64,000 nt of DNA from Canna indica (lineage: Eukaryota; Streptophyta; Magnoliopsida; Zingiberales; Cannaceae): positions 52,408,001-52,472,000 of the forward strand of contig CP136895.1 of NCBI GenBank assembly GCA_034359265.1, given 5' to 3'. Made by a program: the position numbers and the translations under genes. Numbering within the stretch: the stretch's first letter is position 1; each line of letters starts with the position of its first letter. Of the stretch, positions 11,317 through 22,576 are shown in pieces. The notes below the pieces were generated by a model. The model was not told the origin of the DNA. It searched no databases and worked only from the letters and a program-made list of their open reading frames with translations.

Positions 11317-14284
11317 GTTTAGCCAATCATCTTGGTATTTGTATACCAAATTTCAGTGGTAATCGAATCTGTTGTTGTGGTAATCAGTTTAATCTACATT
11401 AATGTATTCCAGTCATCACCTCTTTTCAACGACGAAGTGGCACCACCTTTTAAGAAAAGCAATGATCTTCACGGGATCTTAGTTCCTTAACTTTGAGCAA
11501 CCGTCCTAGTATTATCATACAATACAGGTGCTGAACTGGCAACCTCAGGAACAACTCCCACTGAATGATAAACTCCTTTATCTGATGCTATCCTAAGTGG
11601 CAGAGTAAGTAGCAAAACACAAAGTCTTGTTCACCTTACCGGTTATAGTACCCAGCTAGGAATACTTTCCTGCTTACCGCACCACCATTAAAGGTATCAT
11701 TATACCATCATATGGTTTCATCGTCGTATAGAACACCTCTCATCCTTCTCAGGTGCCTAAGAGAGTTCTCCATTTGCTCTTAAGTGTTATTCTCCATGGT
11801 TTTGCCCAAAAACTGCTAGATACCTCTAAGGTATAAGCAATATCAAGCCAAGTGCATAACATCTCATGATGGATTCCACTATCGAAGCATAATGGATCAT
11901 TCTCACCCTTTGTCTTTCCTCGGATGTCTATGGAAACATCATCTTGAAGAGACTGATGCTACGACTCATAGACAAGTAACCTCTCTTTTACTACCTTCTA
12001 TGCTAAACCTCCTTAGCATTGTATCAATATACATGGGCTGGGGCAATCATGGCATCCTTTCAGGCCTATTCCCAATAGATCTTAATACCGAGTATATAGG
12101 AGGCCTTTCCCAGATGTACCATGGAGAATCAATATGGGTAATAACTGGAGTATGGGAACTTGTTTTTCCCACAAGTATGTCATACAATATGACTACACTC
12201 CCACTAAATACCTTGTCTACACAAGGTTCATCCACATTTTTGATAAAATCAAAACCCTTTTGACTATCTCATCAAAACAGATGTTTCAACTCTTCGATGC
12301 TAGCTGTAGTCCATAAATGGACCTCTATTGCTTGCATACCTTACTCGGTCCAACCGAGGATATGAACTCCTCTGGCTATGTCATATAGACTTCTTCATTA
12401 CAGAAGAACGCAGTCTAAACACCCACTAGCCAGATCTTGTATTCATAGTACGCATTGATGGCTAGCAATATCTTGATGGACTTGAGCGATGGAACTGGTG
12501 AGAATGTCTTATTGCAGACAAGCTATTGTTTGGGTTAATTTCATTCACAGCTAGTCTGATCTTATAGGTCCACACCTTGCCAACTGCTCAGACCTTTCCT
12601 AAAGATCCATATGCACCCTATAGGAGTTACCCTTTTGAGCCGGTCAACCAAAGTCCATACATGGTTTGAGTCTAGTTTAGATTTGCATAATACCAATGCA
12701 TGGTGTCAACACATTTGACCATTAAGAGATCGCAAATTGCTTGAGTCTAGGTCATACCCTATGGCTAGATATAACTTAGGCAGTCTACACAGTCTTATAG
12801 AAGAGTGATGGGAAGTAATAATTACATCGATTGGTTTAACTTGTGGACTTTCCACTAGTTGTTGCGATTTTATTTGTAGTTGTTGAACTTCACCAAGTTC
12901 GACATATCTTCCACTCTCACTTTCCTCGAAAAACTCCTTTTTCTCAAAAAATGGTGACAAAACTCTTTTTGTTCAGTTGGGAGAACTTGATACCCAAAAT
13001 ACTTTTAAGGGTATGCGTCAACATTTGCACCTGGTCAAGTTTGTCATAACTAGGCAACCTCAAATCAAGAGAGGTCTCAGGCTTGGTTTCTTGTCATTCC
13101 ATATCTTATATGGTGTATCAGAGACATACGAACTTATGGCCGCTACAATAGCTTATCCCTTGAAAAGAGATTGGAAGCTAAGTATGGATTACATCATATC
13201 CAATAGGGCATGATTCCTTCTTTTAAACACACCATTGTGTCAGGAAGGGTCCATACAGAGACAATCTTATTGTCTTTCGAGATAATTCACAAACCTAGTG
13301 GATAACTATTGTCTGCCTCGATCCAATTGAAGGCCTATAATACCTTTTCCAATACGTTTCTTTAACTTCACCTTCATACTCCTTAAACAATTCAAAGGTA
13401 TCAAGTTTGTGCCCAAACAGGTGGACGTACCCGTGCCTAAGCATATTGTAGGACTATTCTTTTTGGCTTGAGTTGTCATCGGCCTGCACACACCTATGTT
13501 GGCCAACACTAATCAACTCAATGAGCCTTTCGTCGGGTTTGGTGAACAGAGACTCTATCAGAATCTTCTTGAGACACACTTCTCAAGTTCTGACTGCGAT
13601 TCATAAAGCCATGAAGTATGTGAGGTTAATTTTATCTCTTTGTGCGTTCATAGCAAAAATATTTATCATTAACTTTAAAAAACCATTTAAGCAATTAAAA
13701 TTGGTCCAGTCGCATGTAACTCATCAAAATGGTTCATGTGCCAACTATTGCCTTTGAAAGAACTTTTCACAAACTTGTTTAGATAACAAAGGAAAAATGA
13801 CGTTCTTTTATTAACACTGGAGCAAATCAATTACAATTGTCTTGTTCAAAAGAAGACCTATACGATAGGTTCCTACAACTAAGGTTGCAACTCTTGCGCC
13901 TATCGCCTTCCCGAAGGTCGTAGTTGCCTTTTGTCAAGTCTCCTACTTTTCTTCTACTCCTGCAACATCCTGCAGATGATGATTGATATCAAATACCCGG
14001 TATCAAATACCATAAAGTAGAGTTTAATGATGAAGTATTTTCTATAACGTACACACCTAAAGCGGTAGTTTCAAGAACCATCTTCAGTTTTAACTCTGCA
14101 AAATACTCCTTGCAGTTGTGCTTCCAGTGGCCATTTTTACCTCAATGGTAGCAGGTGCTATTGGGAACGACTTTCCCTTTCTTCTTGATATTTCTCATGG
14201 GTTTCACAGTTCTGCTTTTCACTTTGTTCTTAACAGAGTATAACTTTGCCTCAAAGGCATCTCCCACTAATAAGACTGTGTCTT
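11317..14284 (-). pseudogene. copia-1 protease-integrase-RT-RNase H, heavily degenerate
   Basis: By collinearity with copia-2 (23632-26541), the minus strand holds RNase H (about 11320-11970), RT (about 12000-12640), integrase C-term (12706-12960), integrase core (about 13300-13520, including CRPMTTQAK), pre-integrase and protease (13520-14050) and zinc-knuckle region (14080-14290). Few stretches exceed 80 codons because of many stops and frameshifts. At the RT active site the usual YVDDI reads YDILVGK (within 12047-12235), so two residues including a catalytic aspartate are lost. It is non-functional. Confidence 0.75.
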
Positions 14285-14290
14285 TACCCT

Positions 14291-14821
14291 TCATAAGGTG
14301 GGACTCATAGTCTTCAGGATATTAAGGAGCTCGGAAAGCAAGACGTCCTGCTTGTTTATATGGAAGTTATCAACAAACTGTGAAAATGAATCCGAGAGGG
14401 ATTTGAGTACTAAGTCTTGACTTAGTTCCCTGTCCATGGAGAACCCCAACCTCTCTAACTCCTCAATCAAATTGATTAGTTTGAGGACATGGGTCTCAAC
14501 AAAAGTGTTATCCTCCATTTTGGCATGAAAGAGTTGTTTAGATAGCTTGTACCTAGTTGTCCTCATATGCTCACCATTCAACAACTTGAGGTGATCGAGG
14601 ATAGCTTCGATATCGAAATGTTCATGTTGCTTTCGCAACTTATCGGACATGGATGCCAACACTATGCATTGAACAGTGGTGCTATCTTCACACCAAATTT
14701 CTTGCAGCTTCTCATAAGTCGTCCTCTCTTCCTCGGTGTAATCCCCTTCCCCGAGGGGTGGCTTCGGTCTCGGATAATCAAGAATGTGAGACAAATTCTC
14801 ATAAATGAGGATGATCCTCAA
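14291..14821 (-). CDS. copia-1 gag-like protein (176 codons, partial)
   Basis: The longest clean frame of copia-1 and a typical copia gag (UBN2-type). After the N-terminal region with IWCEDSTTVQCIVLASM comes LRKQHEHFDIEAILDHL, then TRYKLSKQLFHAKM, VETHVLKLINLIEELERLGF, ELSQDLVLKSLSDSFSQFV and LLSELLNILKTM. These blocks define the capsid-like domain that packages element RNA in cytoplasmic particles. The frame ends before the zinc knuckle, whose CCHC region lies in another frame just downstream (about 14130-14170, minus). The start ATG at 14821 is preceded by the long leader. The reading frame is likely a relic, since the rest of the polyprotein is destroyed. Confidence 0.75.
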   Translation of the reverse strand: MRIILIYENLSHILDYPRPKPPLGEGDYTEEERTTYEKLQEIWCEDSTTVQCIVLASMSDKLRKQHEHFDIEAILDHLKLLNGEHMRTTRYKLSKQLFHAKMEDNTFVETHVLKLINLIEELERLGFSMDRELSQDLVLKSLSDSFSQFVDNFHINKQDVLLSELLNILKTMSPTL

Positions 14822-17060
14822 ATTTCACATCCAATCGACGCAATTTTATCCCCGACGGTAAAGGTGACATGATATGCTACAAAGAAATAAAGACATGAAT
14901 AAGCAGATATTCTACATGCATGTTTATTGAGGTCTTTTAATTAAACATGTCTCCCACTAATTTTCGCGGTTCCATAATACCCTCCAGTTTGGAAGCAGAA
15001 AGCCCTTGTTGGTAGACTTCTTTAGGGGGATAATGGAACACCACTTCTCCTACTCAGGTCTCGCATGTAACACGATAAACCCTAATAGGTCCATGGGTAG
15101 GTAACTCTTTAGCAATCACATCACTATGTGACTTCCATAAGTTTTTGCCTCTAGGGCAACCAAGGCCTTGTGTGTGCACAACAAACCGAGCCCTAGTTGA
15201 GTCGGACCCATCGTTCATATGCCCTAGCGAGAAAACAACCACCCTTGAGTGTAGCTCAACAAGGTATGTCACGTTCAAGCTGGTAGCAGAGACACAAGTC
15301 GGATATGTGCCTTATGAGGTGCAACATGTCTATCAGCACAAAAGGCCTTGTGTGTGCACAACAAATCCGTTGTGACAATAGACACACTTGTCCCTCATAA
15401 CGATGGAAGGCGTGACCGATATTCTTAACATCTTAGCCATTCGGACTCAATATTATTGGAGGGTTTCCTCATGCAATTATAATTTATCTAAGCAATCAAC
15501 AATTGAAGCAAGAGCAATAAATAAAAGCATAAAGTAAAAAAGGATGATTATGGATGTTCTAAGGGTTCCACCCGAGCCATCGGGGGAACAAGGACATCAT
15601 CCTAGGGTTTTTAGGGAGCTCTGTCTCGCCAAGGTGCTGCCCAAAACCACCTTGTAGGTTGCTAGTTCCATCAGTGCCTTCCCGGGGTTCAAGCCATCAT
15701 CAACATGCCACCGAACACCTCCTCTCCGCGCGCACACCAAAACGGGGCAGCAAGCGTGCTCGTCGTGAATCTGCCCCTAAACTTCTAATTTTACAAAACT
15801 AAAAGAAGAAGACCCCAAACAACCCTTGGGGATAGGTTTAAGGAGAGGGAGAAGTGAATTATAATCAGAATTCTCAAGAGGAAGGTAGGGGTATGCAGGC
15901 CATACTTAAAAATTGCAAAGCTGAAATTTCATAAATTTACAAGCAATCATCACAACCACATTTTACATACATTCACATGCACATCGGGCTCATCCATAAT
16001 CATCATTACACATCATATATGAAAAAGAAAGGAAAAAATAGAATCCGAAATCACACAAATCCGATCATGTTTCAACCCAAAACGGTTCAAACAACACATG
16101 TTCAAGTTTTTCGGTTCTCGAGGCTGTTCAACCTTGAACCCACGGGATTTTTTAGTTTAAATTCTGTCTAAAATCAATATGGATAGTAGGCTTCCACCTC
16201 GATTCATCATATGAACCGTGGAGCCAAGAGAACAACTCAAAAAGCCCTGAAAACCAAAACTGGACAGCATGATGTTTAGGAAGCGAACTGTCATGGGCCA
16301 ATTATTTTGTGCGGAAGAACCCGTGCGGCACCCTTGCATCCCGTGCAAGAGATAAGCCTATCATATCGAATCTGTCCAGAATTGGGCTTCCCAACTTAAC
16401 ATCGCGGGGCATGTGTTGGTCCACGTGCCAACCTCGCGTTCCATATCCGCGCCCCCAAAAGATCATGTTGGTCGAATGATATTAAAGGGGTAAAGTAAAA
16501 CAACAATTACAGGACTATGGATGCTAGAAAACATAAAACCGGGTATAGGATGAGCTCCACAATTGTCTTAGGCGAAGATCGACTGGTCGCACGCCCATAT
16601 GGGCCGATCGTGCGTCTCTACCCAAGGCAACTGCTTTGTTTGCCAACACTCTCCTACATTATACAAGACACCCCTAACCCCCAAGTGTCACCCCCAAGGT
16701 TCTCAAAAGCATGAGGAGCATGAAAAAATCATGGCCATGCGAGATGGTGATTTTCCATGGCCGTGGCCATAACGAATGTAGGAAAATTGCTCCGCTTAGC
16801 CATCGCGCACGCACCAAGCGCCGAATGGCCTCGAAATGCATCCAACTCGTACCGTGGGCCCTCAGAGATCGCACAAAGGATTTTACATGTACGAACTAGA
16901 ATAAAAGGAAAAATTACATAGACTCAAAAACATATTTACAAATATACAGGGAACATTCCATCACGATTCATCGTTGATTGGGCGCATCGAAAAGTCCCTA
17001 ACAGAATGGTTCGTAAATGTGATCAAAATGTGAAATAAAAATTCCAAAATTTTGCTAATG
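14822..17060 (-). other. Long untranslated leader of copia-1
   Basis: About 2.2 kb without a conserved ORF lie between gag and the primer site. The block 14850-16300 aligns with copia-2 at 33044-35500; about 16290-17040 has no counterpart there. It contains twin motifs AAGGCCTTGTGTGTGCACA at 15162 and 15342, 180 bp apart. The second is followed by an inverted repeat CACAAC/GTTGTG. The twins recur in copia-2. Confidence 0.6.
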
Positions 17061-17076
17061 CCAGCTCTGATACCGC
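17061..17076 (-). other. Primer binding site of copia-1
   Basis: The minus strand reads GCGGTATCAGAGCTGG directly after the 5' LTR end CCCAACA. GGTATCAGAGC is complementary to the 3' end of plant initiator tRNA-Met, the usual copia primer. Confidence 0.8.
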
Positions 17077-19917
17077 TGTTGGGATGGGAATAAGAAACAC
17101 AGCGGAAATAGCAATTTAAAAATTCGAAACATCCCAAAATAGCGATCACTTTAGCAACAATTAAGGAATTCAATCTACGAGAGAAGGGGAAAGGTATACC
17201 TTATACCGTGGTTGGATATGGCTGATCCTATCCCTGTCTTGAGATGCACACGTGGACGTCCTCCAACGATAGTCCACACCAAGCACATCGCAACAATAGG
17301 GGTAGCGAACAGCGGGGCTCGTTGTGGCTCAACGGAGAAGCTTTCTCAATCCCGAAATCCTCCTAGGCAAGGCCGGCTCTTCCACCAAGAACCGAGAACC
17401 AAAAAGGGAGGATGAGGGGATGAGAAAACAACGGAACGAGAGAGTAGACAAAAGAATACCTCGTTGTCCTTCTTGGAATCCTCCAAGAAGATGAAGTAGG
17501 CGGCACACCCAAGTAGAAGATACCTTCAATTTGGTTTCACCAAAAGCCCGAGGAAGGAGGAAGAAGATGGCCGGCCACCAATGGAGAGGAGGAAGAACTA
17601 ATTCACCAACCCACTCCATGGGGTGCTCGGCTACTATTTATAGAGAGGTAGGCCCGCCCCCCCTAAAAACTCTCTCCCCGGAATTCAAAATTTCGGGGTT
17701 TATCTCCAAATATAATTCATATTTTAATGGCTTCATAAATTATCTCCATAAATTAAGAGCCTACAAATAAGAATGATAATTATCTAAACAAACCAATTCC
17801 CTTAAAGGTAGGAAAGTGGTTTATCTAAATAATTTAATTTCATATTTATTAATAAAATTATTATTTATCCTCACAAATCATATAAAATGAATTCTAGGAA
17901 TTACACCAACCGTATTTCCCGGATGTTTTGTCTTGAACGCTGCTTCAATTTCTTTGCCAATCAGGGGGGGCATTTTTCTGAATAACTTTTCAGATAAATC
18001 AGACGATACATACATGCGTCCGGACCTGGCTGCCAGAATTTTGAAATCATTCAAATATTCAAATAAATCCTTTATGTTAGAGCATGATAACCTTTCAAGG
18101 TCTTCATAGGCTCTGTTCTGTTCCTCAGTGGAGCCTGTGGTAGGATCTTCTAGCAACAACATTCTTCGGATTTGAGAGAGTACATTCTGAGGATCGTCTG
18201 CAATGTTGGTCAGTTCGTCGTATTCAGTGGGATAGGCCATCCTCCACTGAATCCATACCTTCTTCTCAGTTTCCCCAAGTAGATTCTCAATAAAACACAT
18301 TTTTGACTTATTATCTGTCCAATTACGCTCATTTACCAAGTTTAGCGTAATGGATTCCCAACGTGAAATAACATCGCTATATTGTCCTAATTGTTCTGGT
18401 AGGACCAAAATAGTGCCTGTATTAACTTGAGCTGATGGTAAAGTGTACCTTTCATTATGCTGTTTAGCGTAGCCTCCTCTAAGGCCGCTTGTTCTAGAGT
18501 ATATCTATTAATTTTATGATTTATCTCCAAAAATCAAATTCCTATTAATTAGAATTTATCCAAATAAATTAATTTCTAATTAATCGATTACGCTCATGGT
18601 TCAAAACTAATTTTCCCACCATGTATATTTGATTCAAAATCAAATTACATTTAATTCATAATTAAATATATTCCCAGTCAACTAGTTAATTAAATATTTA
18701 ATTCATAATTAAATTTAATCAACTACATAAAATGTTATCATGTGCCAATCCCTACAATTTAGGGATGCCCTACAAATTAGGGTTACCGAGAAACTCCTTC
18801 CTCGCGCATTCATTCCTATAGGAAACACATTCCTATTATGCCAATCCCTATAATTTAGGGATGACATATAATGCCGCATTCGGACTCTATCTCATAAATC
18901 CCGTTACAAGGTCAGCCTATTGTGTGAGAGCCATTGGGCCCCATACTAAGCCAGTAGTGAGCTGTGCATAACGGAGGGTCGGATCCGATAGAATGACTTT
19001 TATTCGAATCTTATGAGCTTCCACTAAACCTCTATTGTGTGGTCGTGAGGGACTCCACTCACAAGTCAAGATTGATGTCTAGCAACATGTCATGACTACC
19101 CGGATAGTGTGAGGTTAAATCTAAAAGGATTGAACGTCCTTCGGTGATTAGTTACCGTGCAACTAAATCCCTCAGATACAATGTCCCGGACTTGGCTAGG
19201 GTACGGAAGAAGAATCAAACCTGAATACCGGTTCATATGTATTCCACCCGCCAAGACGTCATCTCAATAATGAAACATCAGAAATATCTTCCTAACTTTC
19301 ATTTCTACTCTAGCCAGAGATTCCCGAGTCGACACTTGTAGGGACACATAGGACATTATCTCCTCTTACTAGGAGCAACCGATTCCATGTTGGTTGCTCA
19401 CCTACCTCCATGAATGCTTCCTCATGCCCAGTAATACCTGGCACATGATGTTGAGGGCCACGTAAGGATAGAACCAAAGCAATAGGTCGTCACGCACAAG
19501 GTAACCATGACAACCTCAGCCAAGGACTACTTGCACCTACTATCACCCGAGGAACATCCTATTGATACTCATGTAAGGATTCCATTCTGTGTTCCTCATG
19601 TAGGTCCATTCAGTGAACTCATTCACTAATGCGCACCTGCACTTGTATATTAATGACGACTCATAGGTAACTGTGAGATCAGCTACCCCTTATCGTATAA
19701 CTAGGAACATTTAGAACATGGGCGTCTGGATTCCAAGTCTCACTGGTATGATCTCATCATGGCCTTAGAATCATTTGCCCGATTTCTTAGGGTTCATCAT
19801 AATCTTTATAAATAAAGATGCAGCATATGATGAAAAGATGCCTCATTAAGTTGATTACCCTTGAATAGTCTCCAAACACATCGACATGTGATTGGCTCAA
19901 TGGCACTATTCCTTTCA
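17077..19917 (-). repeat. copia-1 5' LTR, with foreign insert
   Basis: The 2841-bp LTR matches the 3' LTR but carries a 616-bp caulimovirid fragment (17884-18499). It also has a 25-base duplicated filler (18743-18767 repeated at 18839-18863) that replaces about 50 bases present in the sister LTR. A TATA box lies at 17635-17644 (minus). Because the insert is absent from the 3' LTR, it arrived after copia-1 integrated. Confidence 0.85.
17884..18499 (-). pseudogene. Endogenous caulimovirid (pararetrovirus) coat-protein fragment
   Basis: The minus-strand frame 18408-17878 encodes about 176 residues typical of the coat-protein region of Caulimoviridae polyproteins, as found in endogenous pararetroviruses of flowering plants. 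Recognisable blocks are IENLLGETEKKVWIQWR, PTEYDEL, LSQIRRMLLLEDPTTGST, AYEDLERLSC, LFEYLNDFKILAARSGRM and KTKHPGNTVGVIPRI. In the virus this region forms the particle shell. The fragment stops at the edges of the insert, lacks the CCHC knuckle and all enzymes, and cannot be replication-competent. Edges share TATA with the LTR target, suggesting capture at a DNA break. It is absent from the sister LTR. The domain call is from remembered family features. Confidence 0.75.
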
Positions 19918-20814
19918 CAAGCCATCAAGAGGAACTAGGATTCAGTTGTTGGAGCTAAGTATTGTTTTGATTGTTCATTTGCTCCATTTACTTTTGTATT
20001 TTGTTGTTTATTTTCTTGTATTTGTGTTTGTGAGTGACCTAGTGTTGTAGGTCTTGAGTTTGGTGGTTGCCTTGATGTTGATGCTTAAATCCACCAGTGT
20101 AAACTTAGTTTGCTAGGATTACTTGTGATTGTTGGCTTAAGGTTTTCAACATTGGTCTTAATCTTGGTTTTGATGATAGCAAACATGGAACTAATGTTTC
20201 ATTGAGAAATTCTTTCAGGTTCCATATCGGTTAGCGCACGACGTCCTCGATCGGAAATATCAAAGAAATCGGGAAATCCGAAGGACGTTGGTCGACACAC
20301 TCGGATTCATCGGGAAGATAGAGTATAGGTTTAGGGTATCTAGTTTATATTGTAAATACTCTTTATGATGCATAAGAACCAAAAAGCATTCCCGAATTCC
20401 AAATCATGAAAACCTAGAGACCGCCCTAAATTCACTAAGCCTAGGGAGCTCCTTGGAGGGCTATATATCCTAGACATTATCTTGACATAAAAAATGGTGG
20501 TAATTGTTCCTTGGGTAGAAACTAGATAATGAGGTATTTTTAAGGATTTTTTGGAAGCCTTTAGCCTACCCATACTTGACCCGAGAAGTTAGAAAATTTC
20601 TGTTTTCTGAAAATTTGTATTAGACCCCAAAAACTAGATTTTGATTCTTAAGGATCTTGATTTTTTAGATATTTTTATTGAATCCAAATGGGGGGTAATT
20701 CTTATATAACATTTATGTTTTAAAGTTAATGTTATATAAGTAGACTTAGAGAAGATGGAACCAAAACGAGTAGAAAAACCCAAGCAAAATAGCAGACTGC
20801 CTTGTTCAGCCCAG

Positions 20815-21080
20815 GTTCGGTAGACCGCTCGATCGACCGACAAAAGCCAAAAATTGGCAGTAGGGTCTTCGGTAGACAGATTGGTCGATGGGATTAAGGA
20901 TTGCAAGAAACGCGACTTGGCAGAAGCGCTTTGATCAATCGATCAGTCGAGCGGATTATGGATCGCTGATCTCACGATTCATTCAGTCGACCCGTCGGTC
21001 GATCGAATAGTACGCATAACTCACAGAAGACGCTCCCGGTCATGGGTGGTCGATCGGTCGGTCGACCGACAATCGATCGA
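20815..21080 (+). promoter_or_regulatory. Palindromic motif cluster upstream of the LTR-2 TATA box
   Basis: Clustered copies of (T)CGATCGACCGA and GGTCGACCGAC occur near 20828-20840, 20883-20890, 20935-20950, 20985-21002 and 21047-21080, within U3 and ending about 65 bp before the TATA box. The same motif class occupies the same place in five other Sirevirus-like LTRs in the window. Candidate enhancer or structural element. Confidence 0.6.
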
Positions 21081-21144
21081 CATGCGATTGAACGACGGAA
21101 ACGGCTAGTTTTCCGCCCGTTGTCGCGTTGTTTCCATTGCAGGG

Positions 21145-21153
21145 TTATAAATA
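21145..21153 (+). promoter_or_regulatory. TATA box of Sirevirus-like LTR-2
   Basis: TTATAAATA within GGGTTATAAATACCC. The same core occurs on the minus strand in the LTRs at 47848, 54676 and 59452. Confidence 0.7.
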
Positions 21154-22283
21154 CCCAAACCCAACCTTCCTTAAACAACTTTTTGATCACTGCTAACCTC
21201 CTTGAGCCATCCTTTGATCAATTCTAAGCTTTCATTGAGTTAATCCTATGAAAACCCTAGCTTTGATATCTCATCCCTTTGATTGAGCCTTGACTACACT
21301 GATTCACCATCAAAGGCATCAAGAGGAAACTAGAAAACTTTGTGTGGAGCTAAGTACTTCATTATTTAATTTATTGCTCCATTTATTGGTGTATTTTATT
21401 GTTTATTTCATTATAACTAAACCTGTGTAAACCTAGGTTGCTAGGTTTGATTGAGTTGGTAGTTGCCTTGGTGTTAAGGCTTAAACCCACCATTGTAAAC
21501 GTAGTTTACTAGGATTAGTTGAGTTGTCCCTTAGGTTGAGGTGGAAGAGTGCTCTCGGTAAGAAGGAGGAGACTTCCGGGTGTGGAAGTGCCTTAGGTCG
21601 AGAGTGAGACTCTTCAAGCCAAAGTCCTCTGTGTAAGGGAAACATCATTAATTTAGAGCAAGGTTCTTAGGTAGTGGAGTAGACATTGGGGCCGAACCAC
21701 TATAAATTTGTGTGTTAGCATTGTAATCTTTTGTTTGTGCTTAATTAGTTTATCTTGCTTCCGCATTTAATCATAAAATTGCAATTTACCTAAACAATAT
21801 ATGAAACGATTAAAATCGGAATTACGCAATAAGATTTAGTAAACATACTATTCACCCCCTCTCTAGTTTGGCCATTTCGTCCAACAGTGGTGTCCTTAGG
21901 GTTGAGGTGGGAGAGTGCTCTCGGTAGAAAGACGGAGACTTCCGGGTGTAGAAGTGCCTTCAGTGTGAGAGCAGAAATTCTCCGATGAAAAGGTCATCAT
22001 TGTAAAGAAAACACTTTAATTGAGTAAACTAGAGTTGGAAATCCTAAGGGGGGTGCATGGGTAGTGGAGTAGGCATTGGGGGGCTGAACCACTATAAATC
22101 TTATTGTTTGCATTGCTTACTTTGCATTTTGATTACTTGACATATTCACTTGCTTTCGCATTTAGTCTTGAATTTAGAATTAACCTAAGTAATAAGGAAA
22201 TGATTAAAATAGAATTAGGCTAAAGTTTTACCAAACACAATATTCAGCCCCCCTCTAGTGTAGGCCATTCGACTTACAACATT

Positions 22284-22576
22284 CAGGCTTTCAAGGATAG
22301 GGTAAAGGTCTCTCGCAGCGACAATGAAGATTCCTTCAACTATCTTCCTTGATCCTCCTCGGATAGGATTTTTCATCGCGGAGAGTTTTGATCCGTGTTT
22401 ATATATCGGATTCTGTTTGAACAACTAGGTCTTCGTTTGCCTCTCATGGACTTTGAGTGTGGGGTATTGAATCAAGCGAATGTACCTCCTTTACAATTGC
22501 ACCCCAATAACTGGGCGGCTATCCGTTGTTTTGAGATCCTGATGTAGTATCTCAGTCTTGAGCTGAGCCTTCATAT
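22284..22576 (+). pseudogene. Continuation of the Tat antisense ORF (truncated)
   Basis: It resumes the frame of the ORF at 7933 after the LTR-1 insertion (QAFKDRVKVSRSDNEDS...), hits a stop near 22350, then in another frame shows LPLMDFECGVLNQANVPPL and QLHPNNWAAIRCFEIL, the conserved core of this family. It is cut at 22576 by a copia-2 LTR fragment. The second copy at 37466 repeats the same core (QLHLNSWAFVRCFEIV) at roughly 70% nucleotide identity, so the two are diverged paralogues, not halves of one gene. Confidence 0.6.

Larger units (their letters stand above)
8940..19917 (-). mobile_element. Ty1/copia element copia-1 with both LTRs
   Basis: An 11-kb minus-strand element: 5' LTR 17077-19917, primer site 17061-17076, long leader 14822-17060, gag 14291-14821, degenerate protease-integrase-RT-RNase H about 11317-14284, polypurine tract 11303-11316, 3' LTR 8940-11302. 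LTRs begin TGAAAGGAATAG and end CCCATCCCAACA (element sense). The flanking pentamers GAAGG (8935-8939) and CAAGC (19918-19922) match at three of five positions, a possible eroded duplication. It lies inside the Sirevirus-like LTR-1. Confidence 0.85.
20130..21886 (+). mobile_element. Sirevirus-like solo LTR (LTR-2)
   Basis: A 1757-bp LTR from TGTTGGCTTAAGG to TTTCGTCCAACA. It is inserted in LTR-1 and flanked by GTGAT (20125-20129) and GTGGT (21887-21891), a duplication with one mismatch. It holds palindromic GGTCGATC/GGTCGACC motifs at about 20820-21080, a TATA box at 21145-21153, and the conserved 3' block ending TTCACCCCCTCTCTAG. No internal region is attached, so it is a solo LTR formed by LTR-LTR recombination. 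Confidence 0.85.
8068..22278 (+). mobile_element. Sirevirus-like solo LTR (LTR-1), split by two later insertions
   Basis: It starts TGTTGGCGTAAGG at 8068, like the other Sirevirus-like LTRs in the window, and ends ...CGACTTACA at 22278. Flanking 5-bp duplications ACATT are at 8063-8067 and 22279-22283. Its own sequence is 8068-8939, 19918-20129 and 21892-22278 (about 1.47 kb, matching the 1469-bp LTR at 47183). It is broken by copia-1 at 8940 and by LTR-2 at 20130. No Sirevirus internal DNA is present, so it is a solo LTR. The alternative end ACAACA at 22281 lacks a matching duplication. Confidence 0.75.
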
